Shown here: positions 56,598 through 64,000 of the stretch, in pieces
Layout: the number at the start of each line of letters is the position of its first letter
How positions within the stretch are numbered: position 1 is the first letter of the stretch
Origin: Rhipidocladum racemiflorum
Taxonomy: Eukaryota; Streptophyta; Magnoliopsida; Poales; Poaceae
NCBI GenBank assembly: GCA_036346355.1
Contig: CM070577.1
Span: 49,610,309 to 49,674,308 of the forward strand
Direction: 5' to 3'
DNA: 64,000 bases
The notes under the pieces: generated by a model
Database searches by the model: none
The model's input: only the letters and a program-made list of their open reading frames with translations
What the model was told of the DNA's origin: nothing
Position numbers and translations under genes: made by a program

Positions 56598-58450
56598 ATG
56601 TCAGACCAGGGGGACGTTGTGTGGGAGCACGGCGATAAGATCGGGACTGGATTTCGATGCAAGTACTATCACCAAGAGAAGAAAGGAGGGGGTGCAACCC
56701 GACTGAAGCACTACTTGGCGTGGCGCGGTAAGAATGTTGTCCATTGCAATCAAGTTCCTGGAGAAGTTCACGAGTACTTTCAGCGCGACCTAGACAGGCT
56801 GAAGGATAAGAGAAAGGGAAAGACAAAGGAGAGGCTTAGAAAGGAAGCAGCAGCTGCAGCTTCCCCGCCTAGGAGAAGTGCATATTAAGAGTACACGGGT
56901 GATGCCGACGAGGAGGACCAACTGCAGCATGCTATGGCTGCCTCCAAGGCGGAGGCAGAATTTATCAATCAGGCAGGTGGCAGGTATGAGCACGGTGGAG
57001 GTAGTGGCACCTCTAGAGGGGCTAGAGGAAGTGGTGGTGTGTTATCGAGGATGTTGCGAAGTTCGTCGCAAAGGGAAAGATCGGCTGTGGGGGATTACAA
57101 CATTGGTACGGCCCGTGGCCATATGCAAACAAGGATTGACACTGGGCAATGGTCACAAAAGGGGAGGAATGCGAGGCAGGTGATTGGCTTAGCTTGGGCC
57201 AAATTCTTCCACACGGCTGGTACAATGGGGAGGAAAGCAGACAATCCATACTTTGTTAGTGCTATGAGGGAAACTCAAAAATGGGGTAAGTGAGCTTTCA
57301 ATTGTGTCCATTTTTATGCTGAGTAATTGCTTAAATTTTTCATCCGTTGTCTTCATTTGTAGGTGAGGGTGTTCCATCTCCGAGTGGGAGAGATATAGAT
57401 GGGAAGTATTTAGACGATAACGAATCAGACATACAGGAGAAGATGGCGAAGTTCAAGAAGGAATGGCCTACGTATGGCGTAACAGTAATGTGCGATTCTT
57501 GGACTGGGCCAACACGCATGAGCATTATAAACTTCATGATATATTGTAATGGCACTATGTTCTTCCACAAGTCCGTTAATGCAACGGGCCAAACTCAGGA
57601 TGCCGCATACTTATGCAGGGTACTTGCTTTCATTGTTGCTCTTCTAAATCTGTTGTAACTTGTAAGTATGCATCATGTAATGCAAGAGATCATTTTGTTT
57701 ATTGATGTAGGAAATTGCTTCAGTCATTGATGAGGTTGGTCCGAAGAATGTTGTGCAGATTGTCACAGACAATGGTTCTAACTATAAGAAGGCATGCAAA
57801 CTCATCACACGGGAGCACCCGAACATCGCGTGGCAACCTTGTGTAGCCCACACGATTAATTTGATGCTTAAGCAGGTTGGAGAGTTTCCTGACCATGCCT
57901 TTGTCATTGAGAGTGCAAGGAAAATCTGTCGATGGCTATATAACCATGTGAAGTTGCATGCTATGATGAAGAAGCATATCGGGGGCGAGTTGGTCAAGTG
58001 GAATGCTACGCGCTTCGGAACAAACTATATGTTTTTGGATAGTTTCCTTCATCACAAGGACAAGTTCGCGGGTGCACTAGCTGCGAAGATGGCACATGAT
58101 AATAGAACTTCTCCTGGTATGTTCTTTTTGGCATCTTAAATGTAATACCACTCTCGCTGGTACTTACTGTACTCTTTGTTAACTTGTAGCGCATTAGTGG
58201 GGTGTGTTTGGTTCGGACACACCGACACTCCAGAAGCTTGCCATGCGGATTGTTTCGCATTGCGCTTCTTCTAGCGGGTGCGAGCGCAATTGGAGTACGT
58301 TTGCGTTCATCCACACCAAAGTTCACAACCGCTTATCCTACAAAAAGCTCCCTAAGTTGGTGTACGTTAACTACAATCTTCGGCTATGAATTCAACCTGA
58401 AGAAAATCAGAGGTGCACAGAAGCAAATGATCCATTCCAGCGTCTTATGG
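56598..58450 (+). pseudogene. hAT transposase (BED, DUF659, hAT dimerisation), inactive
   Basis: Exon 1: BED-type finger (56598-56880, VWEHGDKIG; GGGATRLK; HCNQVP) with one Cys ligand replaced (CKYYH) and the His shifted (LKHYLA). An in-frame TAA lies at 56886; the frame then continues to KWG at about 57290. Intron to 57360 (GTAAGT...TGTAG). Exon 2 (57361-57620) has VTVMCDSWTGP of DUF659. Intron to 57709. Exon 3 (57710-58118) has IVTDNGSNYKKA and WQPCVAHTINLML. Intron 58119-58188. Exon 4 has a stop at H-TAG-WG (about 58195), then FGSDTPTLQKLAMRIVSH, CERNWSTFAFIHTK and LVYVNYNLRL, the dimerisation region. The usual stretch between DUF659 and this region is missing. Not functional. Confidence 0.85.
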
Positions 58451-59200
58451 AGCTTACACTATGAGATGCTGAAAATCCAATCCGACAGTGGATGGAGAAA
58501 GGGAGGTCCAATGCTGATCCGTTGCTTGATGAGGAGGACATAGAGAGTGACACCCCCCCTCCCATCACACATTGTGACAGACCCGATTGACCCTGTTACA
58601 TTGCGAAAGCATACTAGTGCTACAAACATCCCGGAATGGGCCGACAAGACAGTGGGTGATAGTCACACTGGGAAGAGGAAGCACCCAACAGTTACGACAA
58701 GGTTTTCCACAATATAAAGAGCCCCATCCAAAAAAAAGGGGACGGGTCCCACATATGTCGGGAGTGATGACTCGATTGATAGCACTCCTAGAGACCATCG
58801 AAGCCCCCCGTACCAAGAGTCCAATGATAACAGCTCCAAGTCGAACAGCGATGGGGGTAAGCCCGGTGATGATACCCCTCTCGCTCCCACTTTCCACTCA
58901 GAAGGACAACGTCCTGTAGAATTTACAGGGGAGACCCAGTACACTCATGCTACACAAGACAGAGACCATGGGGCTCCTCAATCAGAAAGGATGACTACTG
59001 CAGGAAAGGACCATCCGCATAGCCATGCCGCACCACATGATAACTGTAGCTCATACAGTTCCACGGAGACGCAAGAGAGTTATGGCTCATACGGAGGCTA
59101 TGACTACACCATCCCGGATGCTCGTGCACAAACTCCCACCCGATGGGTCTATCAGTGGCAAGATCTCGACTTTTATGGGTCTATGAGTGGCAAGGCCCTA
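58451..59200 (+). pseudogene. hAT transposase C-terminal tail and 3' region, degraded
   Basis: Acidic and Ser/Tyr-rich frames (DEEDIES; YGSYGGYDYTIP; WVYQWQDLDFYG) in shifting phases resemble the low-complexity tail of plant hAT transposases. A short direct repeat (GGGTCTATxAGTGGCAAG, 59143 and 59178) lies near the end. The boundary to the chromovirus is not sharp. Confidence 0.5.
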
Positions 59201-59720
59201 ATTTTAAAAATTCTGGGAAATCCGGAGTATCCGGATTAAAACATCCAGAATGTCCGGATATAACCCGGAATGTCTGAATTACATGTCCGGAGTATCCGGA
59301 TTATCTCGCCCGAACACCTCAACCCGGACTATCCGACTAATTGTCTGGAGTGTCTGGGTTAACCCTACCGAAGACCCCAACCCGGAGTCTCTGGGTTGAA
59401 CATCCGGAGTATCCGGACTTTGCGGGACTTGAGTATAAAGGACCCATTTTTCTTGGTCTCTCCACCCTTTCTTCTCCTCCCCATCTGCTCTCCACTCCTT
59501 GGTGCGTCTTTCCTCCACCCAAGCTCGTCTCCGGTGAGCTCCCCATTCCGGCGTCCTCCCGTGGCTCCTCCCCGGTGACTCCTCCACCCCGGTGTCCTCA
59601 AGATCCTCCCCAAGCCGGCGTCCTTCCTCCCCTATGCGGTTTCCCCTCCTTCTTCTTCATCCTCCTTGAAGGTAAGACCTCTTCTTGGAGTTGATTCGCG
59701 GGTTCTTGGGTTCTAGGGCA
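59201..59720 (+). repeat. LTR remnant with CCGGA repeats and TATA box
   Basis: 59219-59420 holds about nine short degenerate units of the ATCCGGAGTATCCGGA type. A TATA-like GAGTATAAAGG is at 59431-59441, followed by a CT-rich transcript start region with TCTCCTCC. No LTR end or primer site is seen before gag sequence begins at about 59735, so LTR end, primer site, leader and the Gag N-terminus are deleted. Confidence 0.68.
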
Positions 59721-59734
59721 TCCCACTCAGCCGC

Positions 59735-60600
59735 CGACCATCTCCGGGGTCAGTGATCCGTTGGAGGCCGACGATTGGCTACGCACGATAGAGTAGAAGT
59801 TTGCTCTTATCCACTGCGAGGATCTTCAGAAGGCTCCTTTCGCAGCGCAGCAGCTTCAAGGTCCTGCTGGAGCGTGGTGGGCCAACTTCGTGGTCATGCA
59901 GCCTGTCGGTCACCAGGTGACGTGGGCGGAGTTCTGTGAGGCCTTCCGGGCGTACCATATCCCGAAAGGACTCATGAACATAAAGAAGCAGCAGTTTCTT
60001 GCCCTCAAGCAGTTGAGCAAGTCCGTGATGGACTATTCATGGGAGTTTAATTACTTGGCTCAGTATGCGCCGGAAGAAGTCGATACCGATCAGAAAAAGC
60101 AAGATCGCTTCATGAACGGGCTGACCGCCAAGATGCAAGATAAGCTCTCCGTTTGTGACTTCCCTAACTTCAATGCCTTGGTGAGTCGGGCGATTACTGT
60201 GGAGCACAAGATGAGAAGCCACCAAGAGGAGAAGAAGCGAAAGAGATCAGTACAGTACTCGGCGGGTGGCAGTTCACAGCGGGCCCGGATTACTTTTCCA
60301 CCACCGAGGGCCCCTATCCCTGCACCTTGCCTACCGGCAGGGGTGTCCAGACCTCCTGTTGCTGCTCCTCGACCTCTGCAACCACAGCCCGGAGTGCGTG
60401 TGGTGACAAGCTCTGGACCGGGCCCATGCTATAACTGTGGGCGTGCGGGGCATTTCATCCGCGATTGTCCCTTTCCAAGGAGTGGCAACAATTCCAATGC
60501 CCCGAGACCTCAAGGCGCGACTGCACCACCTCCACTTCCTGCGCCGAGCCGTGGCCGAGTCAACTATGTTGATGCTGAGGCGATTCCCGAGGGCGCCACT
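59735..60600 (+). pseudogene. Gag of the third chromovirus
   Basis: Enters in the middle of Gag: DPLEADDWLRTIE, then a stop (59794-59796), then KFALIHCEDLQKAPFAAQQL and GPAGAWWANF. From the next Met (59890) the frame is open: WAEFCEAFRAYHIP, FNYLAQYAPEEV, RFMNGL, VEHKM. A basic, Pro-rich region follows, then the knuckle CYNCGRAGHFIRDC (60428-60469). Open in frame with protease and RT as one Gag-Pol. Packages RNA. Confidence 0.88.
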
Positions 60601-61020
60601 GTGCTGACTGGTACGTTGTGCATTGAGGGACATGCTGCTAGGGTGTTATTTGACTCGGGGGCTTCCCATTCTTTCGTTAGCAAAGGTTTTGTCACACAAC
60701 ATCAAATGAAAGTGGGATGTAGCACCACCTCGTTTCTCATTGAAGCGTCGGGTTCAAGGATTGCTATTAATCGAGTAGTCCAAGAGGCAACTTTGCTGAT
60801 TCGAGGGGTTCCATTCCTTGTCAACCTGCTGCTCCTTGATCTTTGGGGGATAGATGTCATCTTGGGCATGAATTGGTTAACACGGCAGCAGGCCATTCTA
60901 GATTGCTCTTGTCGCTCCATTTTGCTCAAGGGACCAAAGGGCGACTTGCTGACTCTACTTCTCGATGATGGCGGGGCCGCTCTTTTTTCCTTGAATGGCA
61001 CTGAAGTTGAGGAGATGGAG
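60601..61020 (+). pseudogene. Aspartic protease of the third chromovirus
   Basis: VLFDSGASHSFVS (about 60640-60680) has an intact DSGA active site. IDVILGMNWLTRQQAILDC follows at about 60850-60910. In frame with Gag and RT. No defect within the domain itself; only flanking stops make the copy inactive. Confidence 0.88.
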
Positions 61021-61870
61021 TCCATTCCCGTGGTTTCGGAGTACCCAGATGTGTTCCCAGCGGAACTGCCAGGGATGCCGCCCGATCGGGACATTGAGTT
61101 CGTAGTGGAGCTTCAGCCCAGGACTGCTCCCGTGTCCAAGCGGCCATATAGGATGCCACCAAATGAATTGGCCAAATTGAAGACTCAGCTGAAGGAACTG
61201 ATGGAAAAAGGATTCATTCATCCGAGCTCCTCACCTTGGGGCTGCTCGGCTCTCTTCATGACCAAGAAGGATGGTTCCCTTCGACTCTGTGTGGATTATC
61301 GATCGCTGAACGCAGTCACTGTCAAGAACAAATACCCTCTGCCTCGGATCGATACCCTGTTTGATCAGCTTGCTGGTGCACGGGTATTCTCTAAGATTGA
61401 CTTGAGGCTCGGGTACCATCAGATCAAGATTCGGGCCGAAGATATCCCGAAGACAGCCTTCTCTACCCGATATGGCCTGTATGAGTACACCGTCATGTCA
61501 TTCGGTCTGACGAATGCACCGACGTACTTCATGTATCTCATGAACTCCATCTTCATGGAGGAGCTCGATTCTTTTGTGGTCATCTTCATTGATGACATCC
61601 TAGTCTATTCAGCCAATGAAGAAGAACATGCAAAGCATCTTCGCATCATTCTCGGGCGACTCCGGGAACATCGCCTTTATGTCAAATTCAGCAAGTGCTA
61701 GTTTTGGCTGAAGGAGGTATCTTTCTTGGGACATGTCCTTTCCGAGCAAGGAATTGCTGTCGACCCTAGTAAAGTACATGATGTCCTCAAGTGGGAGCAA
61801 CCCAAGACAGTCACAGAGATCCGTAGTTTTCTTGGGCTTGCAGGCTATTATCGCCGGTTCATCCAAGATT
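61021..61870 (+). pseudogene. Reverse transcriptase of the third chromovirus
   Basis: Linker VVSEYPDVFPAELPGMPP, then SSPWGCSALFMTKKDGSLRL, VDYRSLNAVTVKNKYPLP, FSKIDLRLGYHQIKI, TAFSTRYGLYEY, MSFGLTNAPTYF and VVIFIDDILVYS with the catalytic Asp pair (about 61585-61620). A premature TAG (61699-61701) interrupts the conserved FSKC-FWL motif. Beyond it the frame continues with VSFLGH and IRSFLGLAGYYRRF. Typical Ty3/gypsy RT. Confidence 0.92.
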
Positions 61871-62390
61871 TTTCAAAGATTGCCCAACCCATGACGGAAC
61901 TGCTGAAAAAGGGTGTTGAGTTCAAATGGTCAGTGGGCTGTGAGCGAGCATTTCAGACTCTGAAACAACGTCTGACTACAGCTCCTGTCCTTACCCAACC
62001 TGATGTCCACAAGCCATTCGATGTGTATTGCGATGCATCAGGTATCGGCCTTGGCTGCGTACTTGCAAGAAAGCCGGGTTGTCGCCTATGCATCTCAGCA
62101 ATTGAAGCATCACGAAGAGCACTACCCAACTCATGACTTGGAGCTTGCAGCAGTGGTCCATGCCTTAAAAATCTGGCGCCACTATCTCCTTGGGAACAAG
62201 TGCAATGTCTATACCGATCACAAAAGCCTCAAGTACATCTTCACTCAAGCAGATCTGAATATGAAGCAAAGAAGATGGCTTGAGTTAATCAAAGACTACA
62301 GCATGGAAGTGCATTACCACCCGGGAAGAGCCAATGTGGTGGCTGATGCGTTGAGTCGCAAGGCTCGATGCCATTGCCTCACTCTTCAAC
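61871..62390 (+). pseudogene. RNase H of the third chromovirus
   Basis: FQTLKQRLTTAPVLTQP and FDVYCDASGIGLGCVL in the RT frame; a 2-bp deletion at about 62066 shifts the frame, after which VVAYASQQLKHHEEHYPTHD, VYTDHKSLKYIF, LNMKQRRWLELIKDY and NVVADALSRKA are seen. Landmark acidic residues are present on either side of the frameshift. Confidence 0.88.
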
Positions 62391-63690
62391 CCCGGAGTGC
62401 CACTCTTTGTGAGGAATTTCAGAAGCTCAGCCTGAAGATGGTTGAAGAAGGTTCCTTGGCAAATCTGGAGTTGAGTTCCACGCTGTTGGATCAGATTAGG
62501 GAAGCTCAAAAGGGGGACAGTGACGTTGCCCAAGTATGCAGCAAACTGAGTTCCGGCCAAGCCACTGACTTCCATCTTGATGACCGTGGAACCTTGTGGT
62601 TCGGTGAGCGCTTGGTCGTCCCCGAGAACCAAGAATTGCGGAGGAAAGTTCTCGATGAGGCCCACAACTCCTTGCTCACAATTCATCCGGGCAGCAACAA
62701 AATGTATCAAGATTTGAAGCAATGGTTTTGGTGGACTCGCATGAAGTGCGAGATTGCTCGTTATGTGTCAGAGTGCGATGTCTGCAAAAGGGTGAAGGCT
62801 GAACATCTTAAGCCAGCTGGCGCTCTTCAGCTGTTGCCCATTCCAAGTTGGAAGTGGGAAGACATTGGCATGGATTTCATCACCGGGCTGCCAACGACTT
62901 CTTCGGGTCATGACTCGATCTGGGTTATAGTCGACCGGTTGACGAAGTCCGCGCATTTCCTAACCGTTCGCACCACCTACCAAGCCATCAAATATGCGGA
63001 GCTATACATATCCCGGATTGTGTGCCTTCATGGAGTGCCGAAGCGAATAGTTTTCGATCGAGTTTCTCAGTTTGTCTCCCAATTCTGGAGAAGTTTGCAT
63101 GCGGCATTGGGCACCAAGGTACTTCACAGCTCAGCGTATCATCCGCAAACTGACGGCTAAACCGAGAGGGTCAATCAGATCCTTAAGGATATGTTGAGGG
63201 CTTGTGTTCTGTCTTATGGCAAGAAATGGGATGGATGTCTTCTGTATGCTGAGTTTGCTTACAACAAAAGCTACCAAACCAGCATCAGAATGTCTCCTTT
63301 CGAAGCACTCTATGGTCGTAGCTGTCGGACACCCCTGAATTGGTCCGAAAGTGGGGAACGACCATTATTTGGACCTGACGTGGTTAAAGCTGCGGAAGAG
63401 AAAGTGAAAACCACTCGAGAGAATCTGAGGGTAGCACAATCGCGGCAGAAGAGCTATGCTGACCGCCGTAGGAGACCCCTCTCCTTCGACGTCGATGATT
63501 ATGTCTATCTGAAGGTGTCTCCCTTCTGGGGCACCCATCATTTCGAAGTTAAGGGACAGCTAGCACCTCGATACGTTAGACCTTTTCATATCCTTGCGAG
63601 GTGTGGTCAAGTAGCATATCAGCTGGAGCTTCCTTCCTCTCTGGCAATGGTCCATGACGTCTTCCGCATATCTCAGTTGAAGAAGTGCCT
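62391..63690 (+). pseudogene. Integrase of the third chromovirus
   Basis: Zinc domain with HNSLLTIHPGSNKMYQDLKQ and CDVCKRVK (about 62660-62800). Core: GMDFITGLPTTS (first Asp, about 62870), LHGVPKRIVFDRVSQF (second Asp, about 63050; the Gly normal after DR is Val here), and HPQTDG followed by a stop (63158-63160), then TERVNQILKDM (Glu). Further on AEFAYNKSYQTSIRMSPFEALYG and the tail VYLKVSPFWG. One stop; catalytic acids otherwise recognisable. Confidence 0.9.
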
Positions 63691-63922
63691 CCGTACTCCT
63701 TTCGAGTCACTGGAGGTGGATGAACTCAAAGTTCAGCCTGAACCTGATCTGTCTTACCAAAAGCATCCTATTCGAGTTTTGGAAGAAGCTGAACGCAAGA
63801 CCCGTCGATGGACTCTCATGTTCTACAAAATTTAGTGGAGCAATCACACTGAAGACGAAGCCACTTGGGAGCCCGAAGATCGTCTGAGAACCGAGTATCC
63901 CGAGTTCTTCCATGCCATGTAA
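63691..63922 (+). pseudogene. Chromodomain-like C-terminus of the third chromovirus
   Basis: After VFRISQLKKCL, the sequence HPIRVLEEAERKTRRWTL enters the chromodomain-like module. A stop (63833-63835) precedes WSNHTEDEATWEPED and YPEFFHAM, with the natural stop at 63920-63922. This module is typical of Tekay/Del chromoviruses. The premature stop would remove its second half. Confidence 0.85.
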
Positions 63923-64000
63923 GTACCAGTGTGCAGTTCTTCGGAATTCAAGGATTATTAATTAGCGCACGACCGTGTTGTCTGTCTGCGTTCTATTCTG
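63923..64000 (+). other. Sequence between pol end and window edge
   Basis: No polypurine tract or LTR start reached; nothing further can be said. Confidence 0.5.

Larger units (their letters stand above)
55357..59200 (+). mobile_element. Decayed hAT transposon
   Basis: Left end CAGGGTTCC at 55357 is a hAT-type terminus, preceded by CTTTAGAC (55349-55356), the expected 8-bp target duplication. The 5' region holds a 21-bp phased array, then transposase exons (BED finger, DUF659, hAT dimerisation). A matching right terminus and second CTTTAGAC were not found before chromovirus sequence starts at about 59200, so the right end is probably deleted. Confidence 0.75.
59201..64000 (+). mobile_element. 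Third chromovirus (Tekay/Del-like), continues past window
   Basis: Plus-strand Ty3/gypsy element with LTR remnant, 5'-truncated gag, protease, RT, RNase H, integrase and chromodomain-like end at 63922; the 3' LTR lies outside. Three stops and one frameshift in the part after gag, one stop in gag. It is a different family from family T: the U3 has CCGGA repeats and protein motifs differ. Confidence 0.88.

Overview
This window is plant nuclear repeat DNA, most likely from a grass (Poaceae) with a large genome. It looks like heterochromatin built of nested LTR retrotransposons. The grass call rests on two Tourist-like MITEs, long-LTR chromoviruses of the Tekay/Del type, a SIRE/Maximus-like copia family and one GC-rich grass-style exon. 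I see no intact host gene, no tRNA or rRNA gene and no CRISPR. Every transposon protein found is broken by stops, frameshifts or deletion.

Main family ('family T'). Its LTRs are 2.2-2.4 kb; in element sense they begin TGTGACAC and end GGTGTTACA. It exists here in two forms. One is a coding chromovirus on the minus strand (2326-13999: gag, protease, RT, RNase H, integrase, chromodomain-like tail). The other is a non-coding form (LARD) with the same LTR, leader, primer site and polypurine tract but a 3-4 kb non-coding interior. LARD copies are A (1-2325, minus, partial), B (22780-31636, minus, complete with a GCTCT target duplication) and C (33477-42948, plus, 5' LTR truncated). Three solo LTRs of the family sit inside other LTRs, each with a perfect 5-bp target duplication: 3642-5924 (CCTCT), 34355-36714 (TGAAA) and 46052-48268 (TCGGT).

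Layout: LARD-A interior was hit by the coding chromovirus at 2326. The chromovirus 5' LTR is cut at 13999 and joined to the 5' half of a copia element (minus, to 18882). Then come unassigned sequence with a MITE (19704-19932), a decayed second gypsy family G (20788-22779, minus), LARD-B, and a short host-gene remnant resembling the start of a UBAC2/rhomboid-like gene (about 31980-33476). LARD-C follows, then a diverged LTR piece (43590-44442) and a family-G LTR split by a solo LTR (44742 to about 49790). Next are a gypsy integrase fragment (49791-50421), the 3' half of the same copia family (plus, 50422-55356), a decayed hAT transposon inserted in that copia LTR (55357 to about 59200) and a third chromovirus on the plus strand (about 59200 to beyond the window edge).

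The most unusual structure is a 20-site array in the hAT 5' region (55808-56272), in which a GATT core recurs at exactly 21 bp within blocks. Other informative points are the coding/non-coding partner elements, a filled/empty MITE site within one LTR pair, and several breakpoint signatures (microhomology, filler duplication, complementary copia halves). I found no clear new biological system. The 21-bp array and the conserved LTR hairpins are the best candidates for undescribed function.
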